Shown: positions 1 through 11,754, counted from the first letter of the stretch. The stretch: DNA of 64,000 nt from Tipula vernalis (GCA_958295665.1 OY282560.1:22031653-22095652), one strand, 5' to 3'. A program made the numbers and translations. The notes: generated by a model from the letters alone, not told the origin.

Positions 1-1000
1 AATAAGTAATTAACTATTTATGAGTAAACCGGCAATAGGATTTAATTAATCGCAAAGTTACATTCATTCTTGTATTTATGTATGTATGCTAAAATCATAA
101 AATAAGATATTAATTATAAATTTATTTTACCATAGTGTGCTTAAAATTAAATTAAATTTGTATGTAGATATGTACGTAATTATAATTTATAATATGTACA
201 TACATGAATTACAAAATATAACTGGTTATGTGTGCTTCTCTGTGTCCGTATGTTTTATAGTTTTGTATACTCAATCAGCAACCTCGTTATATATTAATAG
301 AATAATTAATTTTAATTAACTGAAAGTAATAATTGTTGTTTTAAGGTAATTAATTTATGCCAAGACGATGTCTCAAAGTGGTAGTTGTATCTGTATATGG
401 TGTACTGTATACAGGAAACTCATCGATATTACTTGGGTGATTAAATAAGCAAGATTTTTAATTTCAGATCGATTATAACTCGTAAAAGCATGTTATTGCA
501 AAATTTTAAATAATATAATTGTATGAATTAATTTAAAACACTTTTTAATTAATTGGCTTAATTCAGCACTAATTAATAAAACTTAAATTATGTCCATAAT
601 GATGGTTAAAATGCAAACGTGTAAATAATCGGTAAAAATGTAAGCCTGACAAACGTATCTTATACTGCAGTACTGATACATCAATGCTTCTGTAACTATT
701 TCGGGTTAATTTTAATTTAGACAAATGAAATGTTTAATTTAAAATTGTAATGTGTCAACGATTTTTAATTTGGGAAACAAAGATTTCGAAACAAAATTCA
801 ATGATGATTCATAACAGTTTTATGGTTTTGACCAATCCAAAAAATCGAATTTGTTACACAAATTGCCAGTTCTCCATTTCTCTATACTGCTCCCTTTCTC
901 AAATTCAAAATTGCTTCTATATTTAGTTTAATAAAGTTGTCATCTCTTCAAAAATTAGTTGAGACAATGGATCTGAATTCAAGAAAATGGTAATACGGTT
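1..1000. other. A+T-rich DNA without recognisable gene
   Basis: Long A+T-rich stretch with short TAATTAA and ATTTA runs. The only open frames are short and of low-complexity composition, for example a 60-codon frame at 137-319 rich in I, N and Y. I see no domain, RNA gene or clear repeat in it. Confidence 0.6.
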
Positions 1001-1002
1001 CG

Positions 1003-1130
1003 AAGATAGCACGAAAATTCATCCCGAAATTTTTTTTTTTGTTTGTTTTCTTGCTAAATTAGATATCAGCCCGAAAATCAAGAGAAATATAGACCTAAAT
1101 TGCAATTCATCGCGATTTCTTTTTTTTTTT
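1003..1130 (-). repeat. Dispersed repeat, copy 1
   Basis: This roughly 120-bp segment is present again, inverted, at about 7640-7760. Both copies hold a stretch reading (in one orientation) GATGAATTGCAATTTAGG, then a CTCTTGATTTTCGG block, then TCTAATTTAGCAAG, then a poly-A/T tract and GAATTTTCGTG. Similarity is high by eye apart from the homopolymer run. It has no coding potential. It is probably an end piece of an unidentified mobile element. Confidence 0.65.
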
Positions 1131-1449
1131 TTTTAAATGTTGCCAATATGTTGTTGGCTTTATTCTTGAATCTTTCTACATAAGAAATTCACAAGAAGTA
1201 ATCAAATCTTAAGCTAAAATATTAACACTTATTGTTAGTGCTCACAATTTAATTAATTTAGATTATACACCAAAGTGAAATTCTTCCCAAATAACAAAAA
1301 ATATGTATGTATGTGTTTGTACAAATTGCATTCATTCAGACGATATTTTGTGCATCAAATATTGCATATAAATCCCAAAAAAGTTGAACTTGAAATCAGA
1401 AGAATCAAAAATTGTATATGTATTACGCTACTAGCTATGTACATCAAGT

Positions 1450-1830
1450 AAGCTAAATGTCACAAGGTCGATCACATAATCAATCTTAGGGGTCAGTGAT
1501 ATGAATAACAGGCAATGTATATAGGGCATGTTGCACAAAATTTCAACGACAAAATCTGGTTAACAAAAACCAAAAGATTAATATTCGACTGTAGCTTCTG
1601 GGATCTCTATTTTATAGGTAATATACATCCGGCATGTTGCATCAAATTTCAACGACAAAATCTATTCAACAAAAATCAAAAGATTGATGTTCGACAATGG
1701 TTTCTCGGATCTGTATTGTATAGGTGTTGAACGTAACATATCACATGGTTGATCCTAGAGGTCTGCGATATAAATAACAGGCAATGTATATACGGCATGT
1801 TGCACATTCAATAAAAATCAAAAGGTTGAC
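1450..1830 (+). repeat. Left arm, tandem repeat of about 106-163 bp
   Basis: The motif GGCATGTTGCA recurs at about 1525, 1631 and 1794. It is followed by a block containing TCAACGACAAAATCT and then AACAAAAATCAAAAGATT. The spacing differs (106 and 163 bp) because one unit lacks a segment of about 57 bp ending in AATAACAGGCAATGTAT. The same block appears inverted at 2915-3170 and more distantly at 27930-28030 and 29397-29470. Confidence 0.7.
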
Positions 1831-1889
1831 ATAAGTAGTTGCCCATCGTTGGTTCTATGAGAACTGGCCATAATTGATAACAACGTTGA

Positions 1890-2905
1890 TATCTTGAATG
1901 AAGAACAAAAACACCAAAGTCATTATGAAATTGCCAATTATATCGATTGTAGATATGTGAATGGACCAGAAGCAATAATAAGACTGTAAGTTCATCCATC
2001 ATCTCCATAACAGCGGAGAATAATTTTTGAAGAAGGTCAGGAAAATGAAACTTCACACGACGCTCGAAATGGAATCACTAGACTTACAATTAATTCTCAG
2101 TATACAAATATTTCTTATCGCGTGTACCATCGAGGAGCACGACAAAAAATGGTTGGAAGAATTTACTTAGTTAGAGCAAACGATTCGTTTTTGTTTACGA
2201 TTGATTCTTCTTCATGTTAGTGGAGCGACATCATTTGACTAGCTATGCGAACTGTCAATTATTTTGAATATTCAAACTTTAAAGAAGCAGCGTTGTATCG
2301 CAATTCATTGGGCTCAGAAGAAGAGTGGGAGAATTGTTTTGATGAAGCATTAGTTTTTTAAATGCCATACCAAATGAGGCAAGCTTCTACATTCATTTAT
2401 GTTTTCTGCAATCCTATCAATGCTTTGGCTCTTTGGGACAAATTCAAGCTGGATTTGGCTTTAAGTTTTTTGAGAAATTATGAGAGTGACGCGACATGTA
2501 ATTTAATGTACTGCATCAACATGGTGCTCAGTGTGCTATAGTTGGTCTACCTCGATCAACGGGAGCTCGGAATATTCCTAAACAATTCAACGTACTTGAG
2601 AAAGAAGAGAAAGCAAAACCTCGCATTCGAAAATTGAATCAGAAGCAGTAGAGAGCATTCACAAATATTTTTATCGCTATACGTAGATTTTGAGAATAAT
2701 CAGGGGACCGTTTTTTCTTAGATGGCCTAGGAGGATCCAGTATAATTAACCTTTACAATATGTTGATGCAATTTAATAAAGGTAAAGGACCACAACAGGA
2801 ATAGCACCAACTTTGCTAAAAGGTGACCGCACGTTCAAAGCGCCATAAATTACCATTACCTGGGTTGGAAACTTGATCATCTTTTAACAAATGTTATGCA
2901 ACTGA
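1890..2905 (+). pseudogene. Helitron RepHel helicase region, pseudogene
   Basis: The plus-strand translation shows, in order, the parts of a Helitron helicase. First comes a segment with IDCRYVNGPEA and FEEGQENE (about 1930-2055). Next is YRVYHRGARQKMVGRIYLV (about 2120-2175). Then FKEAALYRNSLGSEEEWENC leads into YQMRQASTFIYVFCNP (about 2278-2420), a typical Pif1-like Helitron stretch. A Walker A relic, LDGLGGSS, lies near 2720, and GIAPTLLKGDRTFKAP-like sequence follows near 2800. The family protein unwinds DNA during rolling-circle transposition. At least six stops and several frame changes are visible, and the Rep (HUH) domain is not seen, so this copy cannot encode a working protein. The family assignment rests on motif order and spacing. 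Confidence 0.75.
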
Positions 2906-2914
2906 TACTATAAA

Positions 2915-3170
2915 ATAGAGATTCCAGCAACTATAGTCGAATATCAATCTATTGATTGCGGTTGAACTGATTTTGTCGTTGAAATTTGATGCAACATGCC
3001 GTATATACATTGCCTGTTATTTATATCGCCAACCCCTAGGATTGACCAGGTGATATTTTACATACAAGGCCTATGTGATAGAGATCCCAGAAATCATAGT
3101 CGAATATCAATCTTTTGATTTTTGTTGAACAGATTTCGACGTTGAATTTGTTGCAACTGACGGTATTTAA
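2915..3170 (-). repeat. Right arm, inverted copy of the 1450-1830 repeat
   Basis: This reads as the reverse complement of the left arm in two tandem units. It contains CGAATATCAATCT, then a GATTTTTGTTGAAC-type block, then GCAACATGCCGTATATACA. The arms are similar but not identical, so the inverted repeat is old. Confidence 0.7.
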
Positions 3171-3504
3171 TATGTTCCAATGGACCTGTTGTTTATTTAA
3201 TTTTACATAAAATCAAAATATGAGGCCAATGAACCGTTTTTGCTTTAGTCAATTTTGCTAATAAAAATTGCTTAAATGTTATATTTCAAATTAAATTGAA
3301 TATTGGATTTCTCCTAAAAGATGATTCTTTGAAAAAACTTATCTCTGAAAATGGCATGTAGGCGAATAAGTTACCACCACATAAATAGAATATATACATA
3401 TACGGATGATTTGGGATTTTATTTTGGGAAGTATTTCACAGGCATGATTGTACTTTTATATATACTATATATGTATAACGAATTAAATTTACAAGTTCCC
3501 AGGT

Positions 3505-6016
3505 TCATCAGTCCGAGTGGATCTGTTCTTCTCAGTCGCCTAAATCGCGGCTGTTTTAGTATCTCCCTGGCCAATTCGTTGGGATGTGCTTCTAGTTTTG
3601 AGTAATATTTCGAACTGAATTCTTTAATTGTTTCTTTAACGGTTTTAATCCCAAAGTCGTCATGAATATTACTATTTCGAATGTATCAATGAGCATTGGT
3701 AATACTGCGAAGTACTTTCGCTTGGGCTCGTTGCAGGAGTTCTCTGTTTGAAGCGCTAGTGGATCCCCATAACTGAATACCATATGTCCACATGGGTTTG
3801 ATTATCGCTTTGTAAAGTAGAACTTTATTGGCTAATGACAGCTGAGATTTTTTTCCCATGAGCAAATACATTTTGGAAAATGTAATTTTTATTTCATTGC
3901 GCTTTATTTCCATATGATTTTTCCACGTTAACCTTCTATCCAGATGCAAACCTAAGAATTTTACCTTCGTTTGTTGAGGAATATATTTATCATTAAATTT
4001 TCGTTCACTTTTATTCGCCATGCTTTAAGCCAGTCCTCGACTTTGTTTAAATGATTCTGTAATTCCTTTGAGGTAATTTCAGGATTAGTGTGAGACACCA
4101 GTATGGCCGTGTCATCGCCAATAATGTTGATATTATTACTTTATTGGTTACAGGTAAATCAGCTGTGTACAACAAGTATAATATTGCTCCTAGAACGCTG
4201 CCCTGCGGGACACCTGCAATAATATTATTTAAGCAAGTAGTTGCGCTGTTTTGTTTGACCATGTATTGTCTTTGAAGACGATAATTTCCCAAAACCGAGT
4301 GAAATTTCTTCGGGAGAAGCTCTTTAATTTTGTATATTAGTCCATCGTGCCAAACTTTATGTGTGCGCTTTGTTTCAATATGATTTAAGGTGATTTTGAT
4401 TGCATTTACAATTCTGTGTACTTGCTCTGTAGTACCATGTTGGTTTCGGAATACAAATTGATGTCTGGAATAATGCGCCGTTCTACTAATATTGGTTTCA
4501 ATTTCGTTAGTAAAATTTTTTCAAATAGCTTTGAGATCGTGGGCAGCATGCTTATTGGACGATATGATGAGATTTGCGTTTCATTTTTCCCTGGCTTATG
4601 TATCATTGTGATCAAAGATATCTTCCATTTTTGAGGAATATAACTGGTTCACATGATCGCGTTGAATACAAATGTTATTATAGTTTTATGCGTTTCATGA
4701 GCTCATGTCCTGGTGGCTTTTTCGGCCTTATGCAAGTTTGAATTGTATTCTTAACTTTCTTCCAATTATACTTTATAGGTTTGTAGGATTAACCATTATC
4801 CATTTGCTGGGGTGGCACGAAATAATTATATTTTTCGTGTGGGACGAATACTGTTGCTAGATGAGCAGCAAAAGCATTAGCTTTTTCTTCATCACTTGTC
4901 GCCCAATTTCCAGTTGGTAGTCTAATCGGTGGATTCGAATTTGATGGCTTTTTTACATTTTTTGTTGCCTTCCACAAAGAATAATCTGTTCTTTCGGTTG
5001 CCGAGAGATCACTTAAATAGTTCCTTACGCGCTGGTTTTCTTCTTCCCTCAAAGCAAATCTTAAGGCCTTAATTGCTCGATTTAATTTCCATTTCAATAA
5101 CGGTGATTTTGTTTGCTGCCATTGACGGCGAATTTTTCGCTTTTCCTGGATTAGTTCCTGTATATTATGTGACAGTTTATTAACTTTTCGCGAACTACTT
5201 ATGCCGGGTGTAGCCCTTTCAGCGGATAATGTCATGACATCTTTTAGATTTTCTGCCGCCGCATCAATATTAGCTTATATGGTGTGATCAGAGCCTCCTC
5301 TATTGGTCCCAATTAGTTTGCTTGTTTGTAAGACGGTTCGGCATTTCGTTCCTTAAGGACATCGGTACTCACTATTACTATTACTGGTGAATGATCAGAA
5401 GACAGATCATAGCAATCGGTGGCCTTAGCATATATACGTGGAATGCCCTTAGTTATACAAAAGTCCATTAGATCAGGAATTTTCTTTTTATCCGTGGGCC
5501 AGTAAGTTGGGTTACCGGCAGATAAATAATCCAGGGACTGTATTCCTCTATAGCCTCATAAAGTTGTTTGCCTTTCGGCGATGTTAATCTGGAGCCCCAA
5601 TGAATATGTTTAGCGTTATAATCACCCCCCGCAAGAAATTTATTACCCAGCTGGCTGAAATAATCCAAGAACTGGAGTTTTCTTATACCATGTTTTGGAG
5701 GGCAGTACACTGCCGATATGACGCAGTTTCCAGACCACTCCTGCAGGCGGATGTTCGTTGATTGTATATGTTCTTTCTCATATTTCGTAAGCTCGTAGTG
5801 TTTTAATCTTCGCTTAATCAAAACAGCAGTGCCTCCATGTGCTTTACCGTCTGGGTGCTTGGTGTCATAAATAGAGTACCCATTAATTTTGAAATAGCTA
5901 TTTTTGGTGAAGCGTGTTTCTGACATTAACATTATGTCAATTTTGTGCTCAGTGAGAAATGCAGTACCTCCGCTTTATATTGTGCTAGGCCATATGGCTA
6001 TTTTGAAGATGGTCAT
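3505..6016 (-). pseudogene. Jockey-like ORF2: endonuclease and reverse transcriptase, pseudogene
   Basis: The predicted start ATG (6016-6014) overlaps the ORF1 stop as ATGA and leads into an FKIAIW-type N-terminus. The endonuclease occupies about 5470-5950, with DIMLMSETRFTKNSYFKINGY-like opening, HGGTAVLI, VISAVYCPP and LAGGDYNAKHIHWGS. A linker (4790-5235) is rich in K and R. The RT opens with SSYRPISMLPTISKLFEKIL (about 4560). AGVPQGSVLGAILYLLYTAD follows near 4210. The catalytic motif appears as GDDTAILVS in a shifted frame near 4120. The tail has MWTYGIQLWG (about 3780) and an IHDDFGIKTVKE-type end. The protein nicks target DNA and copies element RNA. It is broken into at least five frames. 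Confidence 0.88.
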
Positions 6017-7440
6017 TTCTGGCTTTTTACGGCTATCTGCATCAGCGTATTCATATTCTGGATCATTAGATCCATGGTTCTCTCCATCATCGCCTGAAAC
6101 TTTGCATCATATTAGCAAATATTAGTCAATTTATTTAATGCTGTTGAGATGTTTCCCTCTTCACTTGCTTGAACTTTAGGAGAGGTATACCTTTAAGAAC
6201 ACTTGTGTATGGAACCCCTTGGTGTACGCTGCCGTTTACAGTTGCGTACTAGTTTTCTATTTTCAGCGTTGAATTTCTGGCCAAGCTTCTTTTCTAGATG
6301 AAGAATGAAGATTAAGGATTTGTTGCTCTGCTCACTGCTTTGGAATGATTCTCCTTTTCAATTCTAGGTGTGATTTCCATCACAGTTGCTGCATTTTCTC
6401 ACTGATGCAAACCTTTGAATTATGGAGTTTACCACATATAACACAAACATCGTTCAAAGTGCAATAAGCTCTAGTGTGCTCATATTCTTGGCATTTAACA
6501 CACTGTACCGGCCCATTTCTTTTCCTGGGTTCCTCGATGGTAATTGTTCTGTACAGTAGATATTTTAGGTCAAATATTGCATGGTTTAAAGGTAACCTTT
6601 TTATTGTCTGGTTCTAATTCCAGACGAAACAAAGGCTGAGGAACCTTCTCCCCATTAAAAATATTGGTAATAGTTCTGCATTGGAAACCTGTTTCAGCGA
6701 GAGCAGCTCATATTTCATTTGCATCCACGTAACTCTCTATTCCTATTAAGATAACAACGAATGCTTTTTGGCTCTTTAGTTGATAAGTGTAGTAATGTTT
6801 ACCAACTTGGTCAAAATGTTTAATTAATCCTCTGTAAGCATCAATATTGAGCGGTTGAATTTTTGTTTCTTTTATACCTATCTCCTCTTTTGATCCCGGA
6901 AATATAAAATGCACCTTCCGTAATAAACTCGATCTATTTTGCAAGTTCTCTATTTGATTCTTCCCTCAAATAGATTGGTGGCGGATTCTCAGTTTTTGGA
7001 GTTTTTTCGTCCGGCGGGTAGTCAACAACCAAGCAAGAATACCTATTACCATGCGTTAATTCAACGCTAGCTATAGCTTAGTGAATTTATTCGCGCTTGC
7101 ACTGGCCGCTGATCTAGGGCATCTTCTTTGTTCTGATCGGACAGTAACCACTGACCTACATCACTGTTTACTTTATTGTCATCTGATGTCGATGCACTTT
7201 TAGTTTCGTTATGATTCAACACACCAATGTTATTTAAATTAATAATTTCACTTTGATTTAAATTGCCTGGTAAGGTAATTTTTTGAGCATTTAAAATTTA
7301 TTGTCGCTTTGGACTATGCTGCACTTTTGTATTTTTATTAATAATTGAGGTCGTGACGTTCGGTGGCAAATCTATGGTGGTTTGTCCATCCTTAGTGAAC
7401 CCCGTGATTTCTTAATAAGGTTGGACAAACATCCGGCCAT
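6013..7440 (-). pseudogene. Jockey-like ORF1 (gag-like, two zinc knuckles), pseudogene
   Basis: From about 7440 downward the frame gives a low-complexity N-terminus (TTIDLPPNVTTS, then NLNNIGVLNHNETKSASTSD). The PRE_C2HC-like segment IQPLNIDAYRGLIKHFDQVG ... YYTYQLKSQKAF follows (6870-6720), then FNGEKVPQPLFRLELEPDNK (about 6650-6590). Two zinc knuckles, CVKCQEYEHTRAYC and CVICGKLHNSKVC, lie at about 6520-6410. The C-terminus, FQAMMERTMDLMIQNMNTLM, is typical of jockey ORF1. The stop codon is shared with the ORF2 start. In the family this protein packages element RNA. Several frame breaks are present; the knuckle cysteines and histidines are preserved. Confidence 0.82.
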
Positions 7441-7639
7441 AGCACTTTTGAGGTAGACATCTCTGAGTACGGCGCTATGTGATATCCAAAACGTACAAAT
7501 TTTATTCATTTGAAATGTGTGGAATTGTTAGAGAATGACGGTCAGTTCATAAGGAACACCTTTTATTAAAACATATTTTTAAAACATTATTTGTAATGCA
7601 AAATACTAAGCTTTCCATTAAAAAAAAAATAAAAAATTC

Positions 7640-7760
7640 GGGATGAATTGCAATTTAGGTTTATAATTCTCTTGATTTTCGGTCTAATATCTAATTTAGC
7701 AAGGAAACAAACCAATACATAAAAAAACTTTTCGGCATGAATTTTCGTGTTAACTTCACT
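7640..7760 (+). repeat. Dispersed repeat, copy 2
   Basis: Inverted counterpart of the segment at 1003-1130. It overlaps a 110-codon minus-strand frame (7587-7919) that shows no known domain, so I treat that frame as non-coding. Confidence 0.6.
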
Positions 7761-8073
7761 GACATATCGACTGTTAAAACAAGTCTTAGAAAATCGTGAG
7801 TTTTTCAAAAAAATTTCATAACGTAACCGAAGATTCGAATCGTCTTGGTGTATGGTGAAATATTTTGAAACCAATATGTGAATATGTGAATTCTTGAACT
7901 TATTACTGCGATGTTGCATTGAAGAAAATTCCGGTGACTGTTTTCATTAGTTTGTGTCGTAATTTGCGTAAGCGTTTTTTCTACTTAGACAATTATCAAT
8001 AACAAGATAACCCATAAGAAGGTCGATACAAAAAAATCGAGGCATTATTTCGTCAAAGAACCCACACTCCTAT

Positions 8074-8260
8074 GGCCTCACTCTCTGTCATTGATGACAT
8101 TAAAGTGGAATATCAAGAATTTACCACCAAAATTGAAAATGTTGTGGAACATGTAAATCGGTTAGAATCTGAAAATGAAGAATTGATTACTCAACAATAG
8201 CATCTTAGTCAGAGATGAAATTATTTGGAGCATTATTCATATAGTGAAAATATTAGACGC
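8074..8260 (+). pseudogene. LINE ORF1 coiled-coil fragment
   Basis: One frame reads IDDIKVEYQEFTTKIENVV, then EHVNRLESENEELITQQ, a stop, HLSQR, a second stop, and NYLEHYSYSENIR. Heptad-spaced L, I and V followed by an LEHYSxxENIR phrase resembles the coiled coil and the conserved 'LEQYSRRNNIRI' step of insect LINE ORF1 proteins. The piece is short, with two stops and no neighbouring RT on the same strand. It is an isolated relic; its clade cannot be decided. Confidence 0.5.
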
Positions 8261-8283
8261 GTTTTTTATTAACTCCGGATAGA

Positions 8284-10580
8284 TTATATCCGGAGCAGCT
8301 TATTTTTTGTGATAAAACGTGCTGCAACCTTAGTAAACTGAAGCAGTTTAGGCCAAGACAAAGAAGGCGGCTGATCTTCAGCAATAGACCGAGAGTCAAA
8401 TAATTGCAACCTAACTCCGTTTAAAGCAGGAGAACTGCACACGAAGTTAATGCAGTCATCATCTTCTTCAAGGCAATCCTCGCATAGAGCATCATGAGTT
8501 AACCCCATACGCTGTAAATGTACTTTAAAATGGCACGACCAGTAAGAGTCGCAATCAAGAATCTCAACTGGCCCGCAAGTTAGGTCCACTAATAAAAAAT
8601 TTCGCAATGCGGCAGCTACCAGTAGCAAGTATATAGCCAGTTATAGCCCAGTTTTTGGTCGCCATATCAAAGTTAAATGGTAAGAAATCAACTCGTTCAG
8701 GACCGATAAATTTAAACTCAGTCCCAGCTTAGCTAGATAATCAACAATATCATTGCTTACATGATCGTCACTCTATTACTTGAACAGAGAAGATGTTATT
8801 TACAGTCCTTAACAAATTTTGACACAATCAAGGGATTATCCAACAAATTCAGCACAGATAAGCTGTTGTACAAAAAACAAAGTGTTTATTTGTAACAGCG
8901 AGAGTCAATGCCTCAATTACATAGAGCGTAAGAACAATTGCTTCCACTTGAAAACACTGTGCAGTACCAACCCAGGCAGCCTGATCAGATCATCAAGCTT
9001 TCAAGAAAATCCAGTGATCTCCATTAAACTCTCGAAGGTCGCAACAGCCTATCATTAACCATCAATATGCTCTTTAGCCTTAATGCAGCAGAACAAGCTG
9101 AGCAAAGAATCAAAGAATTTAGCTGTGGATGGTGAAAATTACAGAAAAGTTGACAGTCCAGGAAGGCACCTAAATACTTAACGTGGTCGGATCTGTTAAT
9201 CGGCTTCCCGAAAAGAACGGGCACAGTTAGACCATCAATATTTCGATGTCTGGTAAATATAACCAAATCAGTTTAAAAGGATTGATGTGTAAATCCTTTC
9301 CACCGCACCACGACTCCACAATATATAAGGCTTTCTGCGTTAAATCGGATAACGCATTCAGATGCTTTCCAGTGACAGTAATAACAAGATCGTCAGCTTA
9401 GCTTGAGCAACATAGCCTGACTGCTGAAGTTTCACAAAAAAAACAACAATGTGAAATTTGAGCAAAGAATCAATCCATCTTACAATGGTGGGATCAATAC
9501 CGAAATTGGAGCAGGCGTTAGTAATGGACAAAAACGATGTACTATCAAAGGCTTCCGCAATGTCCCGGAAAGTACCTACCCAGCAACTGTTTTTTATTGA
9601 GAGATCTTTCGATCCTAGCGACAAGTTCATGTAGAGCCGTTTCACAGGACCTACTCGTATACCTACTCTATAAGCATGTTGCATGTTACGGAGTGGAGAA
9701 TTATATAAATAATTATCTCTAATAAATCTGTCAATAGTCCTCTCTAACGCTTTAAGAAATGTTGAGGATATACTGATGGACCGAAATGTTTCAGCAAAAA
9801 AACAACATTGCTCTTGCAACAATGCTAAAAATAACGCACGCTTTGAAAAGGTGGAGCATGTTGTAATTCACCCGGAAAAATCCTTTCAGGACCACCTGAT
9901 TTGTACGGTTTACCGGAGTAAATACTCCAACGCAGAGCTTCGAACGTAAATAACCGATCTGCTAATTCCCAGTCGGGAGCTTCATTGCAATTTTTATTGG
10001 TTAGAAAGTGAGCAGAATCCAATGTAAAATTAAGTCAACAATAGACAACGAATACAGACTTATATCAATAACTTCCCGCCGCGTAGAACTGAAAAAAGTT
10101 GTCTCCAACCTTTATTGAGTATTTCTATCTCAGATGAGCTTATAAAATTTAACAGAGTGGATCCCCTGTTAATTAAGAGGGGAATAATTTTATCCATACT
10201 CCACTTTAAGAGTTCAGTAAGTTCATCCAAAGGGGGATGATGAGAAGAATCAAATAGAACATAAACTGAGGCAAAGATCAGTTCAGTGCAAACCTTACCA
10301 TATTCGAAAGTGATGAGAACCGCTGAGAGATCAGTCGAACTGCATTCTTAAATAAGAGATGCACTGATATTACTAGAAATATATATGTAAGCTCTAGTTT
10401 TATTGACAGAATTCTTTGAAAAAAATCTACCATTAGGAATGTTTAGTCCACAAGCAAAACCACCGAGAAGATAAGGTTCCTGAATAAAACATAAATCTGT
10501 ATGCGATCCAGCAAGCAAATTCCTTAATTCAAATGAAGCTGACTTGCTGTGGTGCAAGTTAATCTGTTTAATTTAAAGCA
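8284..10580 (-). pseudogene. LOA-like LINE ORF2: endonuclease, RT and RNase H, pseudogene
   Basis: Minus strand, from the N-terminus: INLHHSKSASFELRNL and CFIQEPYLLGGFACGLNIP (about 10570-10430) are a LOA-type APE endonuclease start. RT follows, with SISSTFLKALERTIDRFIRD (about 9780-9720), a FRDIAEAFDSTSF block and GIDPTIVRWIDSLL (9600-9460). The ADDLVITVTGKHL catalytic motif is in a shifted frame near 9397-9360, then HVKYLGAFLDCQLF. A degenerate RNase H is suggested by FQVEAIVL near 8950 and SNDIVDYLAKLG near 8740. The C-terminus (8628-8284) carries CHFKVHLQRMGL and a CEDCLEEDDDCINFVC finger. An RNase H after the RT fits the LOA/I/R1 group; the endonuclease start favours LOA. Stops and frameshifts are numerous. 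Confidence 0.82.
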
Positions 10581-11165
10581 TGGAAGCCATAATAACATAC
10601 CAGCAACCGAAACGAAAAACGTAGAGCTTATATGGTCCAGAGATAACCTTAAATAAGATCCTCTCAAGAACATATTGTAGACAACGGCTGGAACCAATAA
10701 TATACTCATAGGTCTTCTCGTTTTGTACCGGACGATTTTCCAACCTTTGATCGAGATATTTGGATTCTTCACACCAATGGTGGGTAACCACAATGCTGGG
10801 ATCCTCTGGTGTAATAAAATAGGCTTCGGAGGATCACAAATCGAAATTCGACAACCACTCCATATCTCCTTAATGTTGGAAACCTCATCGCAAAACCACT
10901 TCAACCGATCCGGATAATTCCCAGCTTTCCCTCGTCTAGGATGATATCCGAATTATCGTCACGAATACAAAATTTTTTCACTACAGATTCAGCGACAGCC
11001 TATGCCTACGAACGAACCTTTTTTGCGGCTCGCTTAGGAGTGTTAGAGGGGCAGCTACTAGGAGCCTCAGCAATAGTGCCGAGCGTAAGGAGATGACAAT
11101 TTCCTCCACATACGCTGGCGCTTACGCTTACCAAGACGTTTCGCCTTCGGACTCAACGGATGTTA
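10570..11165 (-). pseudogene. LINE ORF1 with DUF4780-like domain, pseudogene
   Basis: Directly upstream of the LOA-like ORF2. The N-terminal part includes CPSNTPKRAAKKVRS and a CIRDDNSDIILDEGKLGII stretch (about 11060-10920). The main domain (10917-10573) reads RLKWFCDEVSNIKEIWSGC, then RIPALWLPTIGVKNP, then ISIKGWKIVRYKT, and ends in an adjacent frame with QYVLERILFKVISGPYKLYV. This is the order of the DUF4780 domain found at the end of ORF1 in many insect LINEs: a charged helix, an 'A-x-W-x-P' strand and a 'GWKVxK' strand. ORF1 and ORF2 overlap by a few bases in different frames. One clear frameshift lies near 10700. Confidence 0.72.
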
Positions 11166-11248
11166 AATCTATTCACTGTACTGTATCGCGGCAAACTGTA
11201 AGAAGCTTCTTGCCGAATCAAAAATTTTAAAGACTGATTTCAATTTTA

Positions 11249-11753
11249 AAAATTAAGATGTGGCCAACACACGACTTTCTTTTACGAACAGAGAATTTTG
11301 AGAAATTTTATTTTTTTCTTAATTTTTTTTTTTAATTTTTTGTTTTTTTTTTATTTGTTTTTCATTTTTGGAAACATTTAGAATTAAGTAATTTTTTGTA
11401 AACCTTATACTTTTTAAGATATTTGCAAAACAAATTTTCTGGACCAAGGGAGTGGCCACTTCCGGTTAGCCGATTTGGAGTAAAATTCACTGGGACCTCT
11501 CAATTTATCAAAAAAGCTTAAATCTGAAGTTTCACTTCGATTGATTAAACCATCTGGGCTGTAGAGAGGACACAGACAGACTGACAGACTAACAGACTAA
11601 CAGACTGACCGACTGACAGACAGAAAGACAGACACCATTTCGAAACCCACTTTTTCGGACTCAGGGGACCTAAAAACAAATAAATTTCTAAAAATCTCAA
11701 GGTTCAAAATTTTCATGATTACTATACTTTATTTTACTAGAGTAAAAGAAAGT
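11249..11753 (-). repeat. (GTCT)n-core short element, copy A
   Basis: About 505 bp, present three times in the window (A here, B at 12650-13134, C inverted at 25624-26136). All copies share GTGTGGCCAACACACGAC, a long poly-T/A tract, CTGGACCAAGGGAGT, a (CAGA)n/(CTGACAGA)n microsatellite, and AAACCCACTTTTTCGGACTC. They end in TACTATACTTTATTTTACTAG followed by AGTAAAAGAAAGTAA. No protein is encoded. The microsatellite core and poly-A/T tract recall the mini-me/DINE-like elements of flies; this is an inference. Confidence 0.75.
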
Positions 11754-11754
11754 A

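Larger units (their letters stand above)
1450..3170 (+). mobile_element. Decayed Helitron-like element with inverted repeat arms
   Basis: A helicase pseudogene at about 1890-2905 lies between two arms that are inverted relative to one another (1450-1830 and 2915-3170). Each arm is itself a tandem repeat. Inverted arms of this size are not the canonical Helitron end structure. The element may therefore be a Helentron-type relative, or a Helitron fragment inside another inverted-repeat element. Exact ends and target site were not resolved. Confidence 0.5.
3505..7440 (-). mobile_element. Jockey-type non-LTR retrotransposon (LINE), decayed
   Basis: On the minus strand this interval carries the full jockey order. 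ORF1 has a gag-like domain and two CCHC knuckles. ORF2 has an APE-type endonuclease, a reverse transcriptase and the C-terminal tail. The 5' end is at about 7440 or slightly beyond, and the coding 3' end is at about 3505. No clear poly-A tail or target-site duplication was found. Many stops and frameshifts make it inactive. Confidence 0.85.
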
